13,900 nt of DNA from Bacteroidaceae bacterium (GTDB taxonomy: Bacteria; Bacteroidota; Bacteroidia; Bacteroidales; Bacteroidaceae), in assembly GCA_016292545.1 (NCBI GenBank), contig JAEDIG010000064.1:1-13900 (forward strand). Reading direction: 5' to 3'. How positions within the stretch are numbered: position 1 is the first letter of the stretch; every line of letters starts with the position of its first letter. Shown here in pieces: positions 1-6,514 of this stretch. The notes below the pieces were generated by a model. That model was not told where the DNA came from, made no database searches, and worked only from the letters and a program-made list of their open reading frames with translations. A program made the position numbers and the translations under genes.

Positions 1-17
1 TATTCAAAACCAGTTCC

Positions 18-314
18 CTATCGTATTGCATATACTCCATCTCGCTCTATTCTTGATTTCAACAAGGGATGCATATTCTTATGCATGCGCACAACGTCCA
101 CGGAACATTTGAATATGCCTTCCAAATAATCCTTTAAGGAGGCAAGGAGAAACGGATTGGGGGTTTGTGTTTCCACACACACATCCAGATCGCTCTTTTC
201 TGTCTGTTCGTTTCTTGATACAGAACCGAAAATGCACAAACTCCTAATCCCAAAATCACTTATGATTTGGGAGCTGTTTTCCCGTATTGTCTTTATACAG
301 TTCTGTAATTCCAT
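18..314 (-). CDS. MntA-like minimal nucleotidyltransferase (probable HEPN/MNT antitoxin)
   Basis: A 98-residue protein of the polymerase-beta-like minimal nucleotidyltransferase family. The core pattern is visible: Gly30-Ser31, then Asp42-Leu-Asp44, and a third acidic residue, Asp73, in a VDVV strand, so the three carboxylates that bind catalytic metal appear intact. Length is normal for MntA-type proteins. In known MntA-HepT pairs this enzyme adds AMP to the HEPN RNase toxin HepT and silences it. A HepT gene normally follows at once, but here the stop codon lies 17 bases from the window edge, so the partner cannot be seen. The start is the ATG at 314, about 20 bases downstream of a good minus-strand promoter. 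The gene is clearly more AT-rich than its neighbours (about 38% GC at 241-300 against about 62% at 1381-1440), which suggests acquisition. The family call is firm; the antitoxin role is inferred. Confidence 0.85.
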   Translation of the reverse strand: MELQNCIKTIRENSSQIISDFGIRSLCIFGSVSRNEQTEKSDLDVCVETQTPNPFLLASLKDYLEGIFKCSVDVVRMHKNMHPLLKSRIERDGVYAIR

Positions 315-338
315 CCTGTTATCTTATATATCCGGCGG

Positions 339-369
339 CAAAATTACAAATAAAACCGCGAAAGTCAAA
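339..369 (-). promoter_or_regulatory. Bacteroidota-type promoter of the MntA-like gene
   Basis: On the minus strand the -33 element TTTG (369-366) is followed after 19 bases by TAATTTTG (346-339), an exact match to the TAnnTTTG -7 box. Transcription should begin near 335, giving a leader of about 20 bases before the ATG at 314. Confidence 0.65.
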
Positions 370-411
370 GAAAAAAGGGAGGAAACGCTAGGCTGGCAGA
401 CAGTTTTTTCA

Positions 412-419
412 TAATTTTG
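412..419 (+). promoter_or_regulatory. Probable -7 box of the hexuronate operon promoter
   Basis: TAATTTTG matches the Bacteroidota -7 consensus TAnnTTTG and lies 35 bases before the ATG at 455. At the right distance upstream (389-391) only TAG is present instead of TTG, so the -33 element is weak. That would suit a promoter needing an activator, but this is inference. The leader would be about 30 bases and A-rich. Confidence 0.45.
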
Positions 420-454
420 TGGGGAAAAAATATAAAACACTATAAAAACACATC

Positions 455-1903
455 ATGAAAGAACCCTCTAAAACCGTAGCCACGCGCTACCGCTGGACCA
501 TCTGCAGCATGCTGTTCCTGGCCACCACCATCAACTACATGGACCGACAAGTGCTGTCGCTCACATGGAAAGACTTTATCAGACCTGAATTCCACTGGAC
601 CGACTCGGACTATGGCGACATTGCCGCCACCTTTGCGCTGGTGTATGCCATCGCCAATATCTTCAGCGGAAGGTTCATCGACTGGGTGGGCACTCGCAAG
701 GGCTACATCTACGCCATTGCCGTGTGGTCGCTGGGTGCCTGCATGCACGCCATCTGCGGAGTGGCCACAATCTGGCATCTGGGCCTGGGAGGCACGGAAG
801 AACTGTTTCAGGCCACAGGCACAATGGCCCTCACCATCAGCACGGTGAGCGCATGGTTCTTCATTGCATCGCGCGTGGTGCTGGCCATCGGCGAAAGCGG
901 CAACTTCCCCGCCGCAGTGAAGGTGACCGCCGAATATTTCCCCAAGAAGGACAGGGCCTACGCCACGGCCATCTTCAACAGCGGCTCCACCATCGGCGCC
1001 CTGGCAGCCCCGCTGAGCATTCCGCTCATAGCCAGATATTTCAAAGAATTAGGATTCGGCAACGGATGGGAAATGGCCTTCCTCATCATCGGTGCCCTGG
1101 GCTTTGTGTGGCTGGGAGCATGGCTGCTGGTGTACAAGAAACCCCACGAATGCAGCCGTGTGAACGAGGCCGAGCTGGCCTATATCCGGCAGGACGACGA
1201 GCAGAAGGCCGATGCCCCCACAGCCGGCGATCCGCCCATTCCGCTGAGCCGCATACTGAGGGTGCCCCAGACATGGGCCATCTTCCTGTCCAAGCTGGTG
1301 ACCGACGGCGTGTGGTGGTTTTTCCTGTTCTGGACACCGGCCTATCTGTCGGACGTGTATGGCCTGCAGTCCGATGACCCCACGGCCATCATGCTGCTGT
1401 TTGTGCTCTATGCCATCACCATGCTGGCCCTGCTGGGCGGCAAACTGCCCACCTACATCATCTCACGCACGGGGCTCAATCCCTACGACGCACGCCTGAA
1501 GGCCATGTTCTGCTTCACCATCTTCCCGCTTTTCACCATCCTGGCCCAGCCGCTGGGAACCTACAGCTACTGGTGGCCGGTGGTGCTCATCGGCCTGGCC
1601 GGTGCAGCCCACCAGTCGTGGTCGGCCAATCTGTACAGCGTGGCCAGCGACCTGTTCCCCGCCCGCGCCATAGGCACGCTCACGGGCATCAACGGCATGG
1701 CGGGAGGCATCGGTTCGTATGCCATCAACAAGGTAAGCGGAAGGCTGTTCGACTATGCCGGCGAAACCCACATGATGGTGTGCGGATTCGAGGGAAAGGC
1801 CGCGGGCTACTTCATCATCTTCTGCTACTGCGCCGTGGCCTATCTGGCCGGATGGCTGATGCTGAAGGCGCTGGTGCCCAGATACAAGAGAGCATTTGAA
1901 TAA
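455..1903 (+). CDS. exuT: MFS hexuronate transporter (ExuT type)
   Basis: A 482-residue inner-membrane major facilitator protein with about twelve hydrophobic segments. It resembles the anion:cation symporter branch that imports glucuronate and galacturonate: NYMDRQ in the first helix (residues 27-32), and the MFS loop signature GRFIDWVGTRKG between helices 2 and 3 (72-83). A second characteristic segment, IGESGNFPAAVK, follows helix 4. It is longer than the roughly 430-residue proteobacterial ExuT, partly because of an insertion around residues 105-130 (LGGTEELFQATG), which I believe is common in Bacteroidota homologues. It is the first gene of the uronate operon, 34 bases before uxuA, and this position is the best evidence for its substrate. 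The exact hexuronate (glucuronate, galacturonate or both) cannot be told from sequence. The ATG at 455 is the only sensible start ahead of the first helix. Confidence 0.88.
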   Translation: MKEPSKTVATRYRWTICSMLFLATTINYMDRQVLSLTWKDFIRPEFHWTDSDYGDIAATFALVYAIANIFSGRFIDWVGTRKGYIYAIAVWSLGACMHAICGVATIWHLGLGGTEELFQATGTMALTISTVSAWFFIASRVVLAIGESGNFPAAVKVTAEYFPKKDRAYATAIFNSGSTIGALAAPLSIPLIARYFKELGFGNGWEMAFLIIGALGFVWLGAWLLVYKKPHECSRVNEAELAYIRQDDEQKADAPTAGDPPIPLSRILRVPQTWAIFLSKLVTDGVWWFFLFWTPAYLSDVYGLQSDDPTAIMLLFVLYAITMLALLGGKLPTYIISRTGLNPYDARLKAMFCFTIFPLFTILAQPLGTYSYWWPVVLIGLAGAAHQSWSANLYSVASDLFPARAIGTLTGINGMAGGIGSYAINKVSGRLFDYAGETHMMVCGFEGKAAGYFIIFCYCAVAYLAGWLMLKALVPRYKRAFE

Positions 1904-1937
1904 GCATAAACAAAAGCAAGAAAAAAAAGAGAGAGAT

Positions 1938-3125
1938 ATGGAAAAGACATGGCGTTGGTTTGGACCCAACGACAAGATCACCCTGGACATGCTCCGCCAG
2001 ATTGGCGTGGAAGGCATCGTCACATCGCTCCACCACATCAAGGCAGGCGATGTGTGGGAAGAGGAGGAGATAATGAAGATGAAGCGGTTCATCGAGGACC
2101 ACCGGCTGAGATGGAGCGTGGTGGAGAGCCTGCCCGTGAGCGAAAGCATCAAGTATGGCGGGCCCGACCGCGACCAGCTCATCGACAACTACATCACGAG
2201 CCTGCGCAACCTGGGACGCTGCGGTGTGAGGACCATCTGCTACAACTTCATGCCCGTGCTCGACTGGGCACGCACCGACCTGGAGCATCCCAACCCCGAC
2301 GGCACCTCGTCGCTCTATTTCGACCACGCGGAATTCGCCTATTTCGACTGCCGCATACTGAAGCGCAAGGGAGCGGCCGACAGCTACACGCCGGAAACCC
2401 TGCGCCAGGTGGAGGAAATGGCAAGCCGCATGACCGGGGCCGACGAGAAAAGGCTCGTGGAGAACATCATCGTGAAGACCCAAGGATTCGTGGGCGGCAA
2501 CATATCGGAGGAGGACCTCGACCCCGTGGGCCTCTTCCGCCAGCTGCTGTCGCGCTTCGACGGCATCACACGCGACCAGCTACGCCTCAACATGAAATAT
2601 TTCCTGGAGGCCATCATGCCCGTGTGCAACGAATACGACATCCAGATGTGTGTGCACCCCGACGACCCGCCACTCCAGATCCTGGGCCTGCCGCGTATCG
2701 TGTCCTCAGGCGAGGACATACAGTGGTTCCTCGATGCCGTGCCCGACAGCCACAACGGCCTCACCTTCTGTGCCGGCTCGCTCAGCGCCGGACTGCACAA
2801 CGATGTGCCCCAGCTGGCCCGCAGGTTTGCCGGCCGCACCAAGTTCGTGCATCTGCGCAGCACGCAGGTGTTCCCCGGAGGCAACTTCAAGGAGGCCAGC
2901 CATCTGGGCGGAAGGGCCCACGTGATAGAGCTGGTGCGCATATTCGAGAAGGAGAACCCCGCACTGCCCATGCGCGTGGACCACGCCCCACTGATGCTGG
3001 GCGACGAAAAGATGGGCTACAATGCCGGCTACAGTTTCCATGGCCGGATGCTGGCCCTGGGGCAGGTGGAAGGCGTAATGGCCACCGTGGCCGACGAGAT
3101 GAGAATGCAGTATACACAACTATAA
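1938..3125 (+). CDS. uxuA: Mannonate dehydratase UxuA
   Basis: UxuA (EC 4.2.1.8) removes water from D-mannonate to give 2-keto-3-deoxygluconate in the cytoplasm. The protein has 395 residues, matching the family's usual 390-400. Opening residues EKTWRWFGPND are typical. Metal-site residues of this TIM-barrel family are present: HPDDPP at 240-245, Cys278 in FCAGS, His305 in HLR, and Asp348-His349 in VDHAP. I chose the ATG at 1938 because family members begin MExTWRWFGP; an in-frame TTG at 1896 would overlap the transporter gene and add only a Lys-rich stretch. The leader is A/G-rich (GAGAGAG) rather than a classical Shine-Dalgarno site. It sits second in the operon, with 13 bases to the following reductase gene. 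Confidence 0.95.
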   Translation: MEKTWRWFGPNDKITLDMLRQIGVEGIVTSLHHIKAGDVWEEEEIMKMKRFIEDHRLRWSVVESLPVSESIKYGGPDRDQLIDNYITSLRNLGRCGVRTICYNFMPVLDWARTDLEHPNPDGTSSLYFDHAEFAYFDCRILKRKGAADSYTPETLRQVEEMASRMTGADEKRLVENIIVKTQGFVGGNISEEDLDPVGLFRQLLSRFDGITRDQLRLNMKYFLEAIMPVCNEYDIQMCVHPDDPPLQILGLPRIVSSGEDIQWFLDAVPDSHNGLTFCAGSLSAGLHNDVPQLARRFAGRTKFVHLRSTQVFPGGNFKEASHLGGRAHVIELVRIFEKENPALPMRVDHAPLMLGDEKMGYNAGYSFHGRMLALGQVEGVMATVADEMRMQYTQL

Positions 3126-3138
3126 TATATCAGACAGA

Positions 3139-3957
3139 ATGATGAAAAAGAATCTTTTCGACATAGAAGGCCACGTGGTGGTGATTACGGGCGGCACGGG
3201 TGTGCTGGGCCGCGAGATAGCCTCTTATCTGGCCGCAGAGGGAGCCGAAGTGGTGCTGCTGGGACGCAACCGGCAGACGGGCGAGGACATTGTGCGCGCC
3301 ATACGCGAGACGGGCGGCAAGGCCAGTTTTGAGACGTGCGACGTGATGGATGCCAAGCGCGTGGAAGCCGTGCGCGACAGCATCCTGGCCCGTACAGGCC
3401 GCATAGACGCCCTTCTCAATGCCGCGGGAGGGAACATGCCGGGAGCCACCATTCCACCCGAAGGCACGCTCTTCGACGTGAAGATCGACGATTTCCAGAA
3501 GGTGCTGGGGCTCAACCTCACCGGCACGCTCATCCCCACACAAATCTTCCTCAAGCCCATGGCAGAGGCCGGACGCGGAGCCGTGGTGAACTTCAGCAGC
3601 ATGGCCGCCTTCCGCCCGCTCACCCGCGTGATGGGCTATGCATCGGCCAAGGCCGGCATAAGCAACCTCACGGCCTATCTGGCCACCGAGGTAGCCACCA
3701 AGTTCTCGCCCCACATCCGCGTGAACGCCATTGCACCCGGCTTCTTCCTCACCAACCAGAACCGCGCACTCCTGCAGAATGCCGACGGCTCGCTCACATC
3801 GCGCGGCAACGACATCATCCGCCAGACGCCCTTCCACCGGTTCGGCAAGCCAGAGGAACTCTGCGGCACCATCCACTACCTCATATCCGAGGCATCGGCC
3901 TTCGTCACGGGCACAGTGGCCGTGGTGGACGGCGGATTCAATGTATTCTCCCTATAA
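3139..3957 (+). CDS. uxuB: Short-chain D-mannonate oxidoreductase (fructuronate reductase)
   Basis: A 272-residue short-chain dehydrogenase with the full classical set: cofactor motif TGGTGVLG (17-24), NAAG (94-97), Asn126, Ser153/154 in NFSS, and Tyr167-x3-Lys171. It most likely reduces D-fructuronate to D-mannonate, the step between UxaC and UxuA. E. coli UxuB does this with an unrelated long-chain polyol-type dehydrogenase. Firmicutes such as Bacillus subtilis (YjmF), and many Bacteroidota, use a short-chain enzyme like this one. The function is assigned from the flanking uxuA and uxaC genes plus the fold; a gluconate-5-dehydrogenase-like activity is the main alternative. Arg43 just after the second strand (LLGRN) hints at NADPH use. 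It starts ATG-ATG; the first ATG (3139) was kept. Confidence 0.85.
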   Translation: MMKKNLFDIEGHVVVITGGTGVLGREIASYLAAEGAEVVLLGRNRQTGEDIVRAIRETGGKASFETCDVMDAKRVEAVRDSILARTGRIDALLNAAGGNMPGATIPPEGTLFDVKIDDFQKVLGLNLTGTLIPTQIFLKPMAEAGRGAVVNFSSMAAFRPLTRVMGYASAKAGISNLTAYLATEVATKFSPHIRVNAIAPGFFLTNQNRALLQNADGSLTSRGNDIIRQTPFHRFGKPEELCGTIHYLISEASAFVTGTVAVVDGGFNVFSL

Positions 3958-3982
3958 CCCCCCCACACACCATCCAACCATT

Positions 3983-5389
3983 ATGCAAACACCATTCATA
4001 CATCCCGACTTCCTGCTGCACAACGACACAGCACGCACGCTCTACCACGAAGAGGCAGCCGGCCTGCCCATCATCGACTATCACTGCCACCTCAACCCCC
4101 GGCTCATTGCCACAGACCACCGCTTCGCCACCATCACCGAACTGTGGCTGGGCGGCGACCACTACAAATGGCGTGCCCTCAGGGCCAACGGAGTGGACGA
4201 ACGCTACATCACGGGCGATGCCGACGACTGGGAGAAATTCCGCCACTGGGCGGCCACAGTGCCCTACACCATGCGCAACCCGCTCTACCACTGGACCCAT
4301 CTGGAACTGAAGACAGCCTTCGGCATAGACACGCTCCTGTGTGAGGAAACGGCCCGCACCATCTATGACACCTGCAACGAAATGCTGCAGTCGCCCGAAT
4401 ACAGTGCCCGCGGACTCATGATGCGCTACAATGTGGAAAGCGTGTGCACCACCGACGACCCTGCCGACGATCTGGAGGCTCACCGGCTCATACGGGAAAG
4501 CGGATTCGGCATCAAGGTGATGCCCGCATGGCGGCCCGACAAGCTCATGAACATCAAGGACCCCGCCTCCTACCAGGCCTATATCCAACGGCTGGGCGAA
4601 CGGGCAGGCATGGAGATAAACACCATCAGCCAGCTGTGGGAAGCCGTAGACCGGCGCATGGATGCCTTTGCCCAGGCCGGATGCAGCCTCAGCGACCATG
4701 GCATAGACCACATCACGCCCCAGATGGCCACACCGGAGGAGCTGGAGCACACCTTCAGCCGCACCCTGGCCGGACAAATGCCCACACCACAGGAGGCCGA
4801 CGCCTTCCGCATGGGCATGTTGCTGAACCTGGCCCGCATGAACGCCCGCAAGGGATGGACACAGCAGTTCCACTTCGGCCCGCTCCGCAACACCAATACG
4901 CGCATGATGCGCCTGCTGGGCCCCGACACGGGCTACGACTCGATGGGCGGATGGGACCACACCGAAGGACTGGCACGCCTGCTCGACATGCTCGATGCCG
5001 ACAACCTTCTGGCCCCCACTATCCTCTACAACATCAATCCGGCCGACTACGACCTCACTGCCACCATGGCCGGGAATTTCCAGCAGGGACCCAAACCCGG
5101 CAAGATTCAGCTGGGAAGCGGATGGTGGTTCAACGATCAGCGCGAGGGAATAGAGCGCCAGCTCAACGCGCTGTCTGCCCACGGCCTGCTCAGCCGCTTC
5201 GTGGGTATGCTCACCGACAGCCGCTCGTTCCTCTCCTACCCCCGCCACGAATATTTCCGCCGTGTGCTGTGCAACCTTCTGGGAGCAGATGTGGAAGCCG
5301 GACTCTTGCCCGCCTCGCAACTGCCGCAAATCCGCCAGATGGTCCGCGACATCTGCTACTACAACGCCAAGAACTATTTCCGGTTCTGA
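3983..5389 (+). CDS. uxaC: Uronate isomerase UxaC
   Basis: UxaC (EC 5.3.1.12) interconverts D-glucuronate and D-fructuronate, and D-galacturonate and D-tagaturonate. It is a divergent amidohydrolase-superfamily TIM barrel. The protein has 468 residues, like E. coli UxaC (470). The His-x-His pair His34/His36 in IIDYHCHL begins the metal site. LGSGWWFND and VGMLTDSRSFLSYPRHEYF near the C-terminus are family landmarks. The start at 3983 gives MQTPFIHPDFLL, the usual N-terminus; the reading frame is open further upstream but would overlap the reductase gene. It is last in the operon, 25 bases after the reductase gene. No tagaturonate reductase or altronate dehydratase (uxaB, uxaA) is present, so within this operon it can serve only the glucuronate branch. 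Confidence 0.95.
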   Translation: MQTPFIHPDFLLHNDTARTLYHEEAAGLPIIDYHCHLNPRLIATDHRFATITELWLGGDHYKWRALRANGVDERYITGDADDWEKFRHWAATVPYTMRNPLYHWTHLELKTAFGIDTLLCEETARTIYDTCNEMLQSPEYSARGLMMRYNVESVCTTDDPADDLEAHRLIRESGFGIKVMPAWRPDKLMNIKDPASYQAYIQRLGERAGMEINTISQLWEAVDRRMDAFAQAGCSLSDHGIDHITPQMATPEELEHTFSRTLAGQMPTPQEADAFRMGMLLNLARMNARKGWTQQFHFGPLRNTNTRMMRLLGPDTGYDSMGGWDHTEGLARLLDMLDADNLLAPTILYNINPADYDLTATMAGNFQQGPKPGKIQLGSGWWFNDQREGIERQLNALSAHGLLSRFVGMLTDSRSFLSYPRHEYFRRVLCNLLGADVEAGLLPASQLPQIRQMVRDICYYNAKNYFRF

Positions 5390-5390
5390 C

Positions 5391-5469
5391 AGGGGCAAAA
5401 GCCAGACTACTGGCAAAGGGGGTTGATGTACGCCCCCGATGCCAGTCCTGCTTTTGCCCCTCCGGGGCG
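5391..5469 (+). repeat. REP-like palindromic intergenic element (two inverted units)
   Basis: Two bases after the uxaC stop. The outer arms are GGGGCAAAAGC (5392-5402) and GCTTTTGCCCC (5450-5460), a perfect 11-base inverted repeat. Nested inside are ACTGGCA (5409-5415) with TGCCAGT (5440-5446), and GGGGG (5418-5422) with CCCCC (5433-5437), so the whole can fold into one long stepped hairpin. The first 14 bases (5391-5404) recur exactly at 13851-13864. The reverse complement of 5450-5469 matches 13843-13862 at 19 of 20 positions. It therefore belongs to a repeat family. With no T-run after it, it is not a standard terminator, though it could protect the 3' end of the uronate mRNA. Confidence 0.75.
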
Positions 5470-5546
5470 CGTCTGGCCTTCTCCGCTGCCACAAACGGGA
5501 AACACATTCGGCGGACACGCCATGATGACGGTATGAAATTATGCCG

Positions 5547-5555
5547 CCCCCCCCC
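5547..5555. repeat. Homopolymeric tract of nine C
   Basis: Nine C in a row between the palindromic element and the tRNA terminator. No gene or promoter lies over it, so length change by slippage would have no obvious effect. The stretch 5470-5587 around it holds nothing else I can recognise. Confidence 0.5.
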
Positions 5556-5587
5556 TTCTTGGTCGTGAGTTATCCGTGCTTCCGGGA

Positions 5588-5619
5588 CAAAAAAAGCCTC
5601 ATCCGGATATGGATGAGAC
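5588..5619 (-). terminator. Rho-independent terminator of the tRNA-fMet gene
   Basis: Read on the minus strand, a perfect 7-bp stem CTCATCC / GGATGAG (5617-5611 with 5604-5598) and a 6-base loop are followed by GC and then seven T (5595-5589). It starts 12 bases beyond the tRNA 3' end. Read on the plus strand the hairpin is followed by only three T, so it may work weakly for the uronate operon as well. Confidence 0.85.
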
Positions 5620-5628
5620 CTTTACTAG

Positions 5629-5701
5629 TTGCGGGGGTCCGACTCGAACGGGCGACCTCCAGGTTATGAGCCTGGCGAGCTACCAACTGCTCCACCCCGC
5701 G
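5629..5701 (-). tRNA. Initiator tRNA-fMet (anticodon CAT)
   Basis: A complete 73-base cloverleaf. Acceptor CGCGGGG pairs with CCCCGC, with C1 opposite A72 unpaired, the hallmark of bacterial initiator tRNA. The D-stem pair A11-T24 is also initiator type. The anticodon loop CTCATAA gives CAT. T-loop TTCGAGT and D-loop GG are present. Two points are unusual: the anticodon stem is CCAGG/CCTGG, so pair 29-41 is A-U where most initiators have the first of three G-C pairs, and T-stem position 50-64 is a C-A mismatch. CCA is not encoded (the next bases are CTA), so it must be added by nucleotidyltransferase. It has its own promoter upstream and hairpin terminator downstream, so it is a single-gene unit. 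Confidence 0.95.
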
Positions 5702-5721
5702 ATGTTTCTTGTTTGCGAGTG

Positions 5722-5753
5722 CAAAGGTAGAGCTTTTTCCTGACATGACCAAA
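5722..5753 (-). promoter_or_regulatory. Promoter of the tRNA-fMet gene
   Basis: On the minus strand TTTG (5753-5750), 20 bases, then TACCTTTG (5729-5722) is a full match to the Bacteroidota -33/-7 consensus. The box ends 20 bases before the mature tRNA 5' end, leaving a short leader for RNase P to remove. Confidence 0.8.
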
Positions 5754-5815
5754 CAAATGGGTAATATTTCATCAAATTTTAACAAATATGGCACAAAAAT
5801 AGGAGATGGTGTGCA

Positions 5816-5832
5816 AAAAACAGCGCGTTTTT
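5816..5832. promoter_or_regulatory. Inverted repeat, possible TetR-family operator
   Basis: AAAAAC (5816-5821) and GTTTTT (5827-5832) are perfect arms around five bases (AGCGC), ending just before the -33 element of the TetR gene promoter. The size (17 bases) and place suit autoregulation by the TetR-family protein encoded 40 bases downstream. Poly-A/poly-T arms also arise by chance, so the call is tentative. Confidence 0.3.
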
Positions 5833-5833
5833 C

Positions 5834-5864
5834 TTGGACATATTACAGAATAAGCGTAACTTTG
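5834..5864 (+). promoter_or_regulatory. Promoter of the TetR-fabG-pseudouridine synthase unit
   Basis: TTG (5834-5836), 20 bases, then TAACTTTG (5857-5864), an exact -7 box. The box ends only 8 bases before the ATG at 5873, so the transcript has a leader of a few bases at most. The TTG at 5834 is in frame with the regulator and could be mistaken for its start codon, but it is better read as the -33 element. Confidence 0.75.
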
Positions 5865-5872
5865 CATTCGTT

Positions 5873-6481
5873 ATGCCAATCAACAAAACAAGAACAAAAT
5901 TGGTGGATGTCGCCAGACAGCTCTTTGCCAAAAACGGTCTGGAGAACACAACAATGAACGACATCGCCCTTGCCTCCGGTAAGGGAAGACGTACATTATA
6001 TACCTACTTCAAAAGCAAGGAAGAAATCTACTACGCCGTCATTGAGTCGGAGCTTGACCGCATGTCCATGAAGCTGGAGGAAATGGCAGGAACAGAGATG
6101 GAACTGGAAGACAAGCTGGTAGAAATCATCTACACCCACCTGAACCTGATAAAGGATGCCGTGCAGCGAAACGGCAACCTGAGGGCAGAATTCTTCAGAA
6201 ACGTATATCTGGTGTCGAAGGTGAGAAAGAACTTCGACATGAGGGAAACGAAACTGTTTGTGCAGATACTGGCTGAGGGTGTGGAAAAGGGTTTGTTTGA
6301 AGTGGACAACATCCCCTTTACAGCCGACATCATACACTACAGTGTGAGAGGACTGGAAATTCCGTATATCCATGGCCGGCTGGCCGACGGACTGCCGGGA
6401 ACCATCAGCAGGGCCATCGTGCAGAAGCTCATCCACAAGGCCCTGGGCAAGAACAGCGCAAGCAACAACTATCATTATTAA
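5873..6481 (+). CDS. TetR/AcrR-family transcriptional regulator
   Basis: A 202-residue one-component regulator. Residues 1-50 form the TetR DNA-binding domain: a first helix (KTRTKLVDVARQLFAKNG), then the helix-turn-helix TTMNDIALASGKGRRTLYTYFKSKEEIYYAVI, with the usual YFKSKEE. The rest is an all-helical ligand and dimer domain with no recognisable ligand signature. I placed the start at the ATG 5873 because an in-frame TTG 39 bases upstream falls within the promoter. fabG follows after 33 bases with no promoter seen between, so the regulator is co-transcribed with a fatty-acid synthesis gene. It may sense an acyl-CoA or acyl-ACP, as FabR and FadR-type TetR proteins do elsewhere, but nothing in the sequence proves that. 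A candidate operator lies at 5816-5832. Confidence 0.88.
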   Translation: MPINKTRTKLVDVARQLFAKNGLENTTMNDIALASGKGRRTLYTYFKSKEEIYYAVIESELDRMSMKLEEMAGTEMELEDKLVEIIYTHLNLIKDAVQRNGNLRAEFFRNVYLVSKVRKNFDMRETKLFVQILAEGVEKGLFEVDNIPFTADIIHYSVRGLEIPYIHGRLADGLPGTISRAIVQKLIHKALGKNSASNNYHY

Positions 6482-6514
6482 TACACAATATATATATATT
6501 AAAGAAAAGAAACT

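Noticed and set aside
157..414. Plus-strand open frame across the nucleotidyltransferase gene
   Set aside because: It lies antisense to a gene with clear catalytic motifs, and its translation has no family features.
5392..5460. The long hairpin after uxaC as a rho-independent terminator
   Set aside because: No T-run follows the second arm, and parts recur elsewhere in the window, so a repeat element explains it better.
3938..5518. Long open frame of 526 codons on the minus strand, opposite uxaC
   Set aside because: It is the antisense shadow of a GC-rich gene with strong codon bias: repetitive Val/Gly/His/Ala composition, no domain, no promoter, and it covers a certain uxaC.
5570..5794. Small minus-strand open frame over the tRNA
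   Set aside because: Its middle part (GVEQLVARQAHNLEVARSS) is the translated tRNA-fMet sequence, a well-known false gene.
5834..5872. TTG start giving the TetR-family regulator 13 extra residues
   Set aside because: The TTG and the following bases are the -33 and -7 promoter elements, and TetR proteins usually begin close to the first helix, as the ATG at 5873 gives.
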